Positions 54,837 through 63,114 of a DNA stretch of 64,000 bases are shown here, in pieces. Position 1 is the stretch's first letter; every line of letters begins with the position of its first letter. Position numbers and translations under genes: made by a program. The notes beneath the pieces were generated by a model. The model did not search any database. It had not been told where the DNA came from and worked only from the letters and a program-made list of their open reading frames with translations. Source of the DNA: Bermanella sp047621325 (lineage in GTDB: Bacteria; Pseudomonadota; Gammaproteobacteria; Pseudomonadales; Oceanobacteraceae); NCBI GenBank assembly GCA_047621325.1, contig JBLHLT010000001.1:335726-399725 (forward strand). The letters are read 5' to 3'.

Positions 54837-56306
54837 ATGAAATACTCAGTCGTACTCGGTCTACTCAGCATTATTAGCGCGGCCACGTTTGCCGATAGCG
54901 AATACGATGAATGGCTGAAACAAAACGCCATGGACATGGGCGAAGCCAAGCAAGAATTCCAAGATTACATGGATGCAGAAGATAAGGCGTTTTTAGGATT
55001 TTTAAAGCAGCAATGGAAAGCGGTTGAGGTTAAAAAGCCAGTTTTTCTGGATGACAAACCCAAACCAGTATTACTGCCCAAAGCGCCTAAACCGGCCGAT
55101 GAAAAGCCCATTGCCGATAACACACCCGTCATAAAGCTACCGGTTATAGAACCTATTATTATCGCCAAGCCATTTAAACCAGAACCCGCGCCTAAACCCC
55201 AACCCGCGCAGCCTACGGTCAATACAATTGAAGTGAATTTATTTGGCCACAGCCTTAATTTAATTGAAGACAAAAAGCTCAAACAAAGCTTTAAAGGCAA
55301 AATGAGCAGCGACAACATTGCCGATTTTTACAGCGCACTGGCTAGCTCACCTCACGACAAAGTGGTTAATGACTTAACCACTACCGCACAGCGACTCAAA
55401 CTCAACCCTTGGGGCACCGCGGTTTTATTCCATCATTATGTACAAGCACTGAATGTAAACGGCCGCAATGCACAGCAACTCACTACTTGGTATTTATTAG
55501 TCAAAGCTGGCTTTGATGCTCGTATTGCCTACAACCAAAATGCCTTCTTATTAATGCCATCCAAACAAGCATTATTTGGCGTGACGTATTTTACCTTTAG
55601 TAACACCCGTTTTTACGCCGTTAGCCTAGACGGTGAAAAACTCAGCACCGGCCGCGCATATACTTATGATGGCAAGCCGTCGGGTGCCAATACCCCCCTA
55701 GATTTTGATAATAACCAACAATTACTGGCCTCAAGCCAGATCAAACAAAAAGACTTGAGCTTTAAGTACCAAGGACAAACACATAACATCCAATTGCACT
55801 ACGATTTAGGCCAAATTGAATTAGCAAAAACCACCCCACAATTAGCCATCAGCCAATACGCACACGAAGGCCTACCTAAAAGCACGTCAGACGAACTACT
55901 GTTGCAACTAGCACCATTGGTACAAGGTAAAAGCGAGCAAGACGCAGTGAACTTATTATTGCGCTTTGTGCAAACGGCATTTGAGTACAAAACCGATGAA
56001 CAGCAATTTCGCGAAGAGAATTATTTATACCCAATCGAAACTCTGCACTATCCATACAGCGACTGCGAAGATCGCGCTGCGTTATTCGCATGGCTAGTGA
56101 AACGTTTGTTAAAACTAGAAGTAGTATTGCTGGATTACCCAGGCCACATTGCAGCAGCCGTTGCATTTGATGGTAACACTCAAGGTGACAGCTGGATGCT
56201 CAACGGTCGACGCTACACCGTAACCGACCCAACCTATATCAACGCAAGCGCAGGCATGACTATGCCGAACTTAAAAGCGTACAAACCTAAATTACTGACT
56301 TTTTAA
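54837..56306 (+). CDS. Secreted transglutaminase-like cysteine-protease-fold protein
   Basis: 489-residue exported protein: signal peptide MKYSVVLGLLSIISAATFA. Next comes an acidic stretch, a proline/lysine-rich linker (about residues 60-130), and a domain ending in a transglutaminase-like triad: Cys near 408 in YPYSDCEDRAALFAWL, His near 435 in GHIAAAV, Asp near 463 in VTDPTY. The start ATG at 54837 follows AAGGGA at a proper distance; the frame is open to 54756. Substrate unknown. Followed by a bidirectional terminator. Confidence 0.8.
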   Translation: MKYSVVLGLLSIISAATFADSEYDEWLKQNAMDMGEAKQEFQDYMDAEDKAFLGFLKQQWKAVEVKKPVFLDDKPKPVLLPKAPKPADEKPIADNTPVIKLPVIEPIIIAKPFKPEPAPKPQPAQPTVNTIEVNLFGHSLNLIEDKKLKQSFKGKMSSDNIADFYSALASSPHDKVVNDLTTTAQRLKLNPWGTAVLFHHYVQALNVNGRNAQQLTTWYLLVKAGFDARIAYNQNAFLLMPSKQALFGVTYFTFSNTRFYAVSLDGEKLSTGRAYTYDGKPSGANTPLDFDNNQQLLASSQIKQKDLSFKYQGQTHNIQLHYDLGQIELAKTTPQLAISQYAHEGLPKSTSDELLLQLAPLVQGKSEQDAVNLLLRFVQTAFEYKTDEQQFREENYLYPIETLHYPYSDCEDRAALFAWLVKRLLKLEVVLLDYPGHIAAAVAFDGNTQGDSWMLNGRRYTVTDPTYINASAGMTMPNLKAYKPKLLTF

Positions 56307-56317
56307 ATGATCTAACA

Positions 56318-56347
56318 TAAAAAACGCCTCTTTTGAGGCGTTTTTTT
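56318..56347. terminator. Bidirectional terminator
   Basis: ACGCCTC and GAGGCGT form a 7-bp stem around TTTT, with A-rich and T-rich tails. It serves the plus-strand transglutaminase-like gene and the minus-strand 51-residue gene. Confidence 0.88.
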
Positions 56348-56376
56348 CATCTGTTAATCAGTCTATCAAGCATGGA

Positions 56377-56532
56377 CTATTGACGTTCACTGGTCAGCGC
56401 TGGAAATCCACGCAATTCATACTCAGCGGTTTGCGGCTGCACCTTCTCTGGCTGCAAATAGATCATACCCACCAGCACCATAGCTAAAAAGCTGGCTAAA
56501 AATAAAATGCTCAATGCGTTTTTCTTGTTCAT
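56377..56532 (-). CDS. Small single-pass membrane protein (51 residues)
   Basis: Starts MNKKNALSILFLASFLAMVL with GAGG 8 bases upstream; one transmembrane helix (about residues 6-26) and a polar tail ending ALTSERQ. The frame extends 22 codons further upstream, but the strong ribosome site marks the ATG at 56532. Function unknown to me. It lies between the transglutaminase-like gene and the regulator gene, with its own terminator. Confidence 0.65.
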   Translation of the reverse strand: MNKKNALSILFLASFLAMVLVGMIYLQPEKVQPQTAEYELRGFPALTSERQ

Positions 56533-56691
56533 GGCGATCCCTCGTTTGTTATTTTTATTATCGGCCTTTAGCGGTATAACTTGATGTATATCACACACTT
56601 ATCATCCAAGATAATGACTTTTAGCTATACCCAGAACACATAAACCAAGAACCATCAGCCTTTCACGCCATACCCTAATGCTATTAGCCCA

Positions 56692-56729
56692 CCAATATCT
56701 ATATTAAAATATTTTAATATAGATATTGG
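56692..56729. promoter_or_regulatory. Perfect 38-bp palindrome, probable operator of the ArsR-type regulator
   Basis: The half-site CCAATATCTATATTAAAAT (56692-56710) is followed without spacer by its exact complement (56711-56729). It is 46 bp before the GTG start of the ArsR-methyltransferase gene. The length, perfect symmetry and AT-richness fit binding of a dimeric winged-helix repressor, probably autoregulation of the met cycle cluster. Confidence 0.75.
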
Positions 56730-56775
56730 CAATGCCTGCCCAGAGTGATACCTTAGCCAGCCTGTTAATCATTAG

Positions 56776-57744
56776 GTGTGCGGCGTGCCTGTCAATGACC
56801 CAAGCACAAACATCGACAACCTTGCTCTGCTTAATAAAGCGACGGGCGACAGCCTGCGTCTGCAAATTCTGCAATTATTAGAGCAAGACTCATTTGGTGT
56901 TTTAGAACTGGCCGATATTTTTAACGTCAGCCAGTCACGTATGAGTCATCACCTTAAGATTTTAGCAAGCGCACAATTGGTGACGACACGTCGTGAAGGC
57001 AACTCGATTTTTTATCGCCGCACCCTGCTAAACGGGGCCGAGTTTGATGCCATCAGAAGTAGTATTTTTAACGCCATAGATGCTATGCGCTGGCACGCTG
57101 AACTAGAAAACGGCTTAGCCAAAACTTATGCCGAACGTGGCCAGCAAAGCCAAGCGTTCTTTGAAAAGCACGCTGGCAAATTTACCGAGGTTACCGATTT
57201 AATTGCAGGGTACGAGCACTACGGTGAGAGCCTCGAAGAAGTTTTAAAAACAATCGAATTACCCTCAAGCGCCCAAGCAATGGAAGTAGGCCCAGGCCAA
57301 GGTGGATTTTTAAAACCACTAAGCGAACGCTTTGCCTGTGTTTATGCACTTGATAACTCGCCAGCCATGCTGGAATTAGCCAAACAACACAGCCCTTTAG
57401 CCAACCTTGAATTTGTTTTAGGCGAACCAATGGATGCTGTTACACGTAACATCAAAGTGGATTTATTGGCGTTTAACATGGTGGTGCATCACATTCCATC
57501 ACCTGCTGAAGTATTAACCGCTTCGGCAAATTTATTACATAACCACGGTTATTTGCTCATTACCGATTTATGCCCACACGACCAGAACTGGGTAAAAGAA
57601 AGCTGTGGTGATGTATGGCTAGGCCTCGACCCAGAAGAAATTAAAAACTGGGCGCAGCAAGCAGGTTTGATACACCAGCAACAAGTATTTGTTGGCTTAC
57701 GAAACGGATTCCAAATCCAAATCCAATTATTTAAAAAACCTTAG
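56776..57744 (+). CDS. ArsR-family regulator fused to SAM-dependent methyltransferase domain (SahR-like)
   Basis: 322-residue fusion. The N-terminal winged helix (about 15-95) shows LLEQDSFGVLELADIFNVSQ and SRMSHHLKILASAQLVTTRR; it lacks the metal-binding ELCVCDL of ArsR. The C-terminal methyltransferase domain has SAM-binding motif VGPGQGGF near residue 172 and VYALDNS with the acidic residue. Such proteins sit next to metK in Pseudomonas and relatives. The likely ligand is SAH or SAM. Start GTG 56776 or GTG 56785. It lies 29 bp before metK. Confidence 0.85.
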   Translation: MCGVPVNDPSTNIDNLALLNKATGDSLRLQILQLLEQDSFGVLELADIFNVSQSRMSHHLKILASAQLVTTRREGNSIFYRRTLLNGAEFDAIRSSIFNAIDAMRWHAELENGLAKTYAERGQQSQAFFEKHAGKFTEVTDLIAGYEHYGESLEEVLKTIELPSSAQAMEVGPGQGGFLKPLSERFACVYALDNSPAMLELAKQHSPLANLEFVLGEPMDAVTRNIKVDLLAFNMVVHHIPSPAEVLTASANLLHNHGYLLITDLCPHDQNWVKESCGDVWLGLDPEEIKNWAQQAGLIHQQQVFVGLRNGFQIQIQLFKKP

Positions 57745-57773
57745 AACAAAAATCATTTTAGGAGAATCATTGC

Positions 57774-58988
57774 ATGAGCGAATATTCTATTTTTACATCG
57801 GAATCCGTATCCGAAGGCCATCCAGACAAAGTCGCCGACCAAATCAGTGACGCAGTACTGGACGCTATTATTGCACGCGACCCATATGCTCGCGTAGCCG
57901 TTGAAACACTCGTAAAAACGGGTATGGCTGTTGTGGCTGGCGAAGTCACTACCTCTTGCTACGTTGACCTAGAAGACATCGTACGTGATGTCATCACTGG
58001 CATTGGCTACAACAGCTCTGATGTCGGTTTTGACGGTGCAACTTGTGCGGTATTAAACGGTATTGGTAAGCAGTCTGTGGATATCAACCAAGGTGTTGAC
58101 CGCGCCAAGCCAGAAGATCAAGGCGCTGGTGATCAAGGTTTAATGTTTGGTTACGCCACCAACGAAACCCCTAACCTCATGCCTGCGCCTGTTTACTACG
58201 CGCATTTATTGGTAAAACGTCAATCAGAATTACGTCGTAATGGCACCCTGCCTTGGTTGCGCCCTGATGCAAAATCTCAGGTGACAATTAACTACGAAGG
58301 TGGCTCACCAAAAGTAGATGCAGTTGTTCTATCAACTCAGCATGACCCTTCTATCTCTTTAGACGAATTACGTGCTGAAGTACTTGAGCACATCATTAAA
58401 CCCGTATTCCCAGAAGGTTGGTTAACGTCTGATACGTTATTCCACATCAACCCAACGGGTAACTTTGTGATTGGCGGCCCTGTTGGCGATGCCGGTTTAA
58501 CCGGCCGTAAGATTATTGTTGATACTTATGGCGGTATGGCGCGTCACGGTGGCGGTGCATTCTCTGGTAAAGATCCTTCAAAAGTTGACCGTTCGGCTGC
58601 GTACATGGGCCGTTATGTTGCGAAAAATATCGTCGCTGCAGGCCTTGCTGATCGCTGTGAGATTCAAGTGTCTTACGCCATTGGTGTCGCACAACCGACC
58701 TCTATCTCTGTTAACACATTTGGTACTGGTACATTAACCGACATCGAATTAGCCAAAGTGATTCGCACCGTCTTTGATTTGCGTCCTTACGCCATTCAAA
58801 ACCAGCTAGAGTTATTGAACCCGATGTATCAAATCACCGCGGCGTACGGTCACTTTGGTCGCGAACCGTTTGAAACATCTTACACCTATGTGGATCGTGG
58901 CGAAGAGAAGACTAAAACCTTTACCGCGTTCACTTGGGAACGTACCGATAAAATTGAAGAGCTAAAACAAGCAGCCGCCAATATTTAA
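57774..58988 (+). CDS. metK: S-adenosylmethionine synthase
   Basis: 404-residue enzyme making SAM from methionine and ATP. ESVSEGHPDKVADQISDAVL at the N-terminus, GAGDQGLMFGYA near residue 122, and the P-loop-like GGGAFSGKDPSKVDRS near residue 260 are all present. The start follows AGGAGAA at a slightly long distance. It follows the regulator gene closely and precedes ahcY, giving a methionine-SAM-SAH-homocysteine gene group. Confidence 0.98.
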   Translation: MSEYSIFTSESVSEGHPDKVADQISDAVLDAIIARDPYARVAVETLVKTGMAVVAGEVTTSCYVDLEDIVRDVITGIGYNSSDVGFDGATCAVLNGIGKQSVDINQGVDRAKPEDQGAGDQGLMFGYATNETPNLMPAPVYYAHLLVKRQSELRRNGTLPWLRPDAKSQVTINYEGGSPKVDAVVLSTQHDPSISLDELRAEVLEHIIKPVFPEGWLTSDTLFHINPTGNFVIGGPVGDAGLTGRKIIVDTYGGMARHGGGAFSGKDPSKVDRSAAYMGRYVAKNIVAAGLADRCEIQVSYAIGVAQPTSISVNTFGTGTLTDIELAKVIRTVFDLRPYAIQNQLELLNPMYQITAAYGHFGREPFETSYTYVDRGEEKTKTFTAFTWERTDKIEELKQAAANI

Positions 58989-59023
58989 GTGGCTTACTGC
59001 TTACAACCTTTTTAAATGAAAAC

Positions 59024-59079
59024 GCTTCGCCGCTGTATGCGCGAAGCATGAACCAGCAAGCTGAGCCTAAACATCAGCT
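59024..59079 (+). promoter_or_regulatory. Two hairpins in the metK-ahcY spacer
   Basis: GCTTCGC/GCGAAGC (59024-59047) and AGCTGA/TCAGCT (59059-59079) are followed by AAGGATCT and the ahcY start. They could be a leader structure or an mRNA-processing site. I could not match them to the SAH riboswitch consensus as I remember it. Confidence 0.4.
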
Positions 59080-59097
59080 TCAAGTAAGGATCTAAAA

Positions 59098-60495
59098 ATG
59101 TCATTCACAGACTACAAAGTTGCAGCCAAAACCCCAGAGCAATTTGCACTAGACGCAGCTTATGGCCGTAAAGAAATCCAAATCGCCGAAGGTGAAATGC
59201 CAGCTTTAATGGCACTTCGTCGTAAGTACAAAGACGAGCAACCTTTAGCGAATGCTAAAATCATGGGTTGTATTCACATGACTATTCAAACTGCGGTTTT
59301 AATCGAAACCTTGGTTGATCTTGGTGCTGACGTGCGCTGGTCTTCTTGTAATATTTTCTCAACACAAGACCACGCAGCAGCCGCTATCGCAGCAGCCGGT
59401 ATTCCTGTGTTCGCTTGGAAAGGCGAAACAGAAGAAGAATTCCTTTGGTGTATCGAGCAAACCATTCTTGCTGAAACCGGTAGCGACAAAATCTGGGATG
59501 CCAACATCATTCTTGATGACGGTGGCGATCTAACTGAAATGGTACACAACAAATATCCTCAACTGCTAAAAGACATCCACGGCATCTCTGAAGAGACCAC
59601 CACGGGTGTTCACCGTTTATTAGAAATGATGGAAAAAGGCGAGCTTAAAGTACCAGCCATCAATGTAAACGATGCGGTAACTAAATCGAAAAACGACAAC
59701 AAATACGGCTGCCGCCACTCTTTAAACGATGCCATCAAACGCGGTACTGACCACCTTCTTTCTGGTAAAAAAGCATTGGTTATTGGTTACGGTGACGTAG
59801 GTAAAGGTTCTGCAGCGTCTCTTCGTCAAGAAGGCATGATTGTTAAAGTGACCGAGGTTGATCCTATCTGTGCAATGCAAGCGTGCATGGACGGTTTTGA
59901 AGTGGTTTCTCCATTCATAGATGGCATAAACACTGGCACCCTTGAAGGCATCAACAAAGTTGTATTAGGCACCACCGATTTAATCGTCACCACCACTGGT
60001 AACGTGAACGTATGTGACAAAAACATGCTGCAAGCGCTTAAAAATCGCGCTGTAGTTTGTAACATTGGTCACTTCGATAACGAAATCGACACTGCATTCA
60101 TGCGCGAAAACTGGGAATGGGATGAGATTAAACCTCAGGTTCATAAAGTGTATCGTGACAAAGCCAGCGATGATCATTTGATCCTGCTATCTGAAGGTCG
60201 TCTTGTTAACCTTGGTAACGCCACTGGCCACCCTAGCCGAATCATGGATGGCTCGTTCGCCAACCAAGTATTAGCACAAATGTATTTGTTCGAGAAAAAA
60301 TTCGCGGACTTACCAGAAGCTGAAAAAGCACAAAATGTTTACGTGAAAATTCTGCCTAAAAAATTAGACGAAGAAGTAGCAAAAGATATGGTTGAAGGGT
60401 TTGGCGGCGTACTAACTAAACTCACTCAGACTCAGGCGGACTACATCAGCGTACCTGTTGAAGGCCCTTACAAACCAGAAAGCTACAAGTACTAA
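59098..60495 (+). CDS. ahcY: S-adenosylhomocysteine hydrolase
   Basis: 465-residue NAD-dependent hydrolase splitting SAH into adenosine and homocysteine. Motifs include SSCNIFSTQDHAAAAIA near residue 80, the substrate Lys/Asp region KSKNDNKYGCRHSLNDAIKR, the NAD-binding GYGDVGKGSAASLR near residue 228, and the C-terminal KPESYKY. The long form with the insert near residue 150 is typical of proteobacteria. It follows metK by 109 bp. Confidence 0.98.
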   Translation: MSFTDYKVAAKTPEQFALDAAYGRKEIQIAEGEMPALMALRRKYKDEQPLANAKIMGCIHMTIQTAVLIETLVDLGADVRWSSCNIFSTQDHAAAAIAAAGIPVFAWKGETEEEFLWCIEQTILAETGSDKIWDANIILDDGGDLTEMVHNKYPQLLKDIHGISEETTTGVHRLLEMMEKGELKVPAINVNDAVTKSKNDNKYGCRHSLNDAIKRGTDHLLSGKKALVIGYGDVGKGSAASLRQEGMIVKVTEVDPICAMQACMDGFEVVSPFIDGINTGTLEGINKVVLGTTDLIVTTTGNVNVCDKNMLQALKNRAVVCNIGHFDNEIDTAFMRENWEWDEIKPQVHKVYRDKASDDHLILLSEGRLVNLGNATGHPSRIMDGSFANQVLAQMYLFEKKFADLPEAEKAQNVYVKILPKKLDEEVAKDMVEGFGGVLTKLTQTQADYISVPVEGPYKPESYKY

Positions 60496-60509
60496 TAGAT
60501 CACGCTAGA

Positions 60510-60547
60510 AGCTTGAGGCCTGAAGCGGTAAGCTTAAGCCTCAAGCT
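60510..60547 (+). promoter_or_regulatory. Hairpin between ahcY and metF
   Basis: AGCTTGAGGC (60510-60519) and GCCTCAAGCT (60538-60547) form a perfect 10-bp stem over an 18-base loop. No T run follows, so it is not a simple terminator; it may be a processing or attenuation structure, or a small repeat. Confidence 0.5.
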
Positions 60548-60595
60548 CATTGATCCTGATGCTTGCCTGTAAATACATTAATACCGAGACGCCCC

Positions 60596-61432
60596 ATGGA
60601 CAATTTCCGTTTAAGCTTTGAATTCTTCCCTACCAAAACGGAAGAAGGTACAGCTAAGTTATTCGCCACTCGCGACAAGCTGGCCACATTGAACCCAGAT
60701 TTTTTCTCGGTAACCTATGGTGCGGGCGGTTCTACCCGTGACCACACTATAAGCACCGTGACCGGTATGAATGCAAAAGGCATTGGTACTGCACCCCATT
60801 TATCATGTGTTGGCGAAAGTAAAGCCAACATTAAAGACTTACTTAATCACTACGCACAAAACGATATCGAGCGCATTGTTGCTTTACGTGGTGATTTACC
60901 TTCTGGTATGGCTGCTAGTGCTGGCGAACTAAAATACGCCAACGAATTAGTAGAACTTATTAAAGCTGAGCATGGTGATCGCTTTCATCTAGAAGTAGCG
61001 GCTTACCCAGAAATGCATCCTCAAGCCAAAAACTTTGAGCAAGATTTATTAAACTTTAAACGCAAAGTGGATGCCGGTGCAGACAGCGCGATTACTCAAT
61101 ACTTCTTCAACGTAGATAGTTACTTTTACTTTTTAGATCGCTGTGAAGAAATGGGCATTGACGTTCCAATCGTGCCAGGCATCATGCCAATCACTAACTA
61201 TACCAAGTTAGCCCGCTTCAGTGACTCATGTGGCGCGGAAATCCCACGCTGGATTCGTAAGCAACTAGAAGCCTATGGCGACGACAGCGAAAGCATTATG
61301 AAATTTGGTGAAGAAGTCATTACTCAAATGTGTGAAGACTTAGTTGAAAACGATGTACCAGGTTTACACTTTTATACATTAAACCAAGCCGATCCATGTA
61401 TGAATGTTTGGAAAAACTTAGGGCTTTGGTAA
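60596..61432 (+). CDS. metF: 5,10-methylenetetrahydrofolate reductase
   Basis: 278-residue flavoprotein reducing methylene-THF to methyl-THF, the methyl donor for methionine. LSFEFFPTKTEEG at the N-terminus (catalytic Glu of the SFEFFPP-type motif), FSVTYGAGGSTRDHTI near residue 38, RGDLPSG near residue 103 and PGIMPITNY near residue 192 are intact. The ATG at 60596 (MDNFRLSFEF) matches the family start; the frame is open to a TTG at 60563, which would add 11 residues. Confidence 0.96.
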   Translation: MDNFRLSFEFFPTKTEEGTAKLFATRDKLATLNPDFFSVTYGAGGSTRDHTISTVTGMNAKGIGTAPHLSCVGESKANIKDLLNHYAQNDIERIVALRGDLPSGMAASAGELKYANELVELIKAEHGDRFHLEVAAYPEMHPQAKNFEQDLLNFKRKVDAGADSAITQYFFNVDSYFYFLDRCEEMGIDVPIVPGIMPITNYTKLARFSDSCGAEIPRWIRKQLEAYGDDSESIMKFGEEVITQMCEDLVENDVPGLHFYTLNQADPCMNVWKNLGLW

Positions 61433-61504
61433 ATCGTTAGATGTGAAACGGCAGATTGAGCTCCTAACCTCTCTCTGCCTCACTTCTCTTCTCTAGGAAT
61501 TACT

Positions 61505-61720
61505 ATGCACCAACCAATCAGAGTCGAACTAGAAGCCGGTAAAACTTATTTCTGGTGTGAATGCGGTCGTAGCCAAACCCAACCGTTTTGTGATGGAAGC
61601 CATAAGGGCACACCTTACCAGCCTATGAAATTTACCAGCGAAAAAACCGAAGTGAAATTTTTATGTGCGTGCAAAGACACAGAAAATGCACCTTTTTGTG
61701 ATGGCAGTCATTCTAGATAA
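61505..61720 (+). CDS. Double CDGSH iron-sulfur domain protein
   Basis: 71-residue protein with two tandem CDGSH motifs: CECGRSQTQPFCDGSH near residue 17 and CACKDTENAPFCDGSH near residue 53. Each would bind a 2Fe-2S cluster through three Cys and one His. Small bacterial mitoNEET-like proteins of this type are cytoplasmic electron or cluster carriers; the specific role is unknown. The gene is monocistronic, 70 bp after metF. Confidence 0.9.
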   Translation: MHQPIRVELEAGKTYFWCECGRSQTQPFCDGSHKGTPYQPMKFTSEKTEVKFLCACKDTENAPFCDGSHSR

Positions 61721-61727
61721 AACTGCG

Positions 61728-61827
61728 GGAGGACGCTCAGCGTACGCCTTCCACAAAGCCGATGTTTTGGGTATGCACGCGACAATTCACTCTTATACTA
61801 ATCGCGCGCAAGCGCCCTACCACACAT
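61728..61827. repeat. Decayed REP-like pair
   Basis: A sequence near 61728-61751 (CGGGAGGACGCTCAGCGTACG) and one at 61802-61826 (ATCGCGCGCAAGCGCCCTAC) look like diverged left and right arms of the 51145-51209 repeat, with a spacer of about 50 bp. The right arm matches well (CGCGCAAGCGCCCT), the left is degenerate. Confidence 0.6.
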
Positions 61828-62285
61828 TAACCCAGTTCACATGGGCTTATCTGCTTGCAAAAAGTTTTTTCAAACTGCGATTCAGAAAACCCATTCATCC
61901 TTTTTTTGCCCACAAAAATAACGGGCACCCCTGTGGCATTTAAACGCGCAAATTTCTTTTTCGCCAACGTACTGGATTCAACTTTATATTCTTTATACTC
62001 AATCCCATTACGAGCAAAAAATGCCTTGGCTTTATTACAATAACCACAAGTAGGCCGTGTATAAATCACCACTTTATCAGCATGGGTAAACAGACTTTCA
62101 TCATAAGTAACCGCTTCATAGGCATTCACCGTACCTTTAACATCTTGCAGCTGTACACCCTCTTGCTTTTGATCACTGTAATGAACACGGCCATTGCCAT
62201 CAACCCACTTATAAAGTTGAGCCTGAACTGAAAGCGTTAATGCTAATAAGCAAATACCCAATATCATTACAAATAGTTTGCTCAT
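61827..62285 (-). CDS. Exported glutaredoxin-like protein with DUF4124 domain
   Basis: 152-residue protein. A signal peptide (MSKLFVMILGICLLALTLSV) is followed by a DUF4124 domain (AQLYKWVDGNGRVHYSDQ), then a glutaredoxin-like fold with the CGYC active site near residue 80 (VVIYTRPTCGYCNKAKAFF) and the TGVPVIFVGKKRMNGF cis-proline loop. It probably reduces or isomerises disulfides in the periplasm, although glutaredoxins normally use cytoplasmic glutathione; the function is open. The ATG at 62285 has GAGG nine bases upstream. Divergent from rsmE. Confidence 0.85.
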   Translation of the reverse strand: MSKLFVMILGICLLALTLSVQAQLYKWVDGNGRVHYSDQKQEGVQLQDVKGTVNAYEAVTYDESLFTHADKVVIYTRPTCGYCNKAKAFFARNGIEYKEYKVESSTLAKKKFARLNATGVPVIFVGKKRMNGFSESQFEKTFCKQISPCELG

Positions 62286-62381
62286 GATTACTTGCCTCAT
62301 CACATCATTTCAACATACATAGAATATTATAGGCACGATACTATATAATTGGCCCACTGAATCCTAGGGTTTAACACCAAC

Positions 62382-63110
62382 ATGAGAATTCCTCGAATTT
62401 ATACTCCACAGCCACTGACTGAATCCACCCTAGTCGATTTAGATGACAGCGCGGCAAATCATGTGGGAAAAGTGCTACGCATGCAGGTAGGCCGTGAACT
62501 CATCTTATTTAATGGTGAAGGCTCATGCCACTTCAATGCCGTCATTGAGCTCAATGATAAGAAACGAGTTACGGTACAAATTAACAACAAAGTCCAATCC
62601 AATAATGAATCCCCCCTTTCTATCCATGTTGGCCAAGCCTTATCTAAAGGCGACAAAATGGAATTAGTGATTCAAAAATCAGTAGAGTTAGGTGTAACTG
62701 AAATCACCCCACTATGGACAGAACACTGCGATGTGAAATTCAACACAGAGCGCATGGAGAAAAAGCACAAGCAATGGCAAGGCATCATCATCAGCGCTTG
62801 TGAACAATGCGGCCGTGATGTGTTGCCTACATTAAATCCTGTGATTAAATTTCAAGACTGGATTGGCAGCGCTAATGGTGATGAAAAATGGGTATTAGAC
62901 CCAAGAGGTAATGCAGTTCAATCACCACCTGAATTGGTTACATCAGCCGTAATTGCTATTGGCCCTGAAGGCGGTTTATCTCAAGATGAGATCAAACAAG
63001 CTTGCACTCAAGGCTTTAAAGCAAAATTAATCGGTCCTAGAGTCTTAAGGACAGAAACAGCGGCATTAACAGCAGTAACGTTATTACAAAGCAACTGGGG
63101 AGATTTTTAA
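62382..63110 (+). CDS. rsmE: 16S rRNA (uracil-N3)-methyltransferase RsmE
   Basis: 242-residue SPOUT-class enzyme that methylates U1498 of 16S rRNA. The N-terminal PUA-like domain (NHVGKVLRMQVGRELILFNG) is followed by VGQALSKGDKMELVIQKSVE and the trefoil-knot SAM site with IGPEGGLSQDEI near residue 193 and RVLRTETAALTAV near residue 222. Length normal. The start is ATG 62382, divergent from the glutaredoxin-like gene. Confidence 0.96.
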   Translation: MRIPRIYTPQPLTESTLVDLDDSAANHVGKVLRMQVGRELILFNGEGSCHFNAVIELNDKKRVTVQINNKVQSNNESPLSIHVGQALSKGDKMELVIQKSVELGVTEITPLWTEHCDVKFNTERMEKKHKQWQGIIISACEQCGRDVLPTLNPVIKFQDWIGSANGDEKWVLDPRGNAVQSPPELVTSAVIAIGPEGGLSQDEIKQACTQGFKAKLIGPRVLRTETAALTAVTLLQSNWGDF

Positions 63111-63114
63111 TCCA

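Noticed and set aside
58981..59097. Possible SAH riboswitch upstream of ahcY
   Set aside because: Hairpins exist, but the conserved pseudoknot sequences of the SAH riboswitch, as I remember them, could not be matched. Kept only as an unexplained structure.
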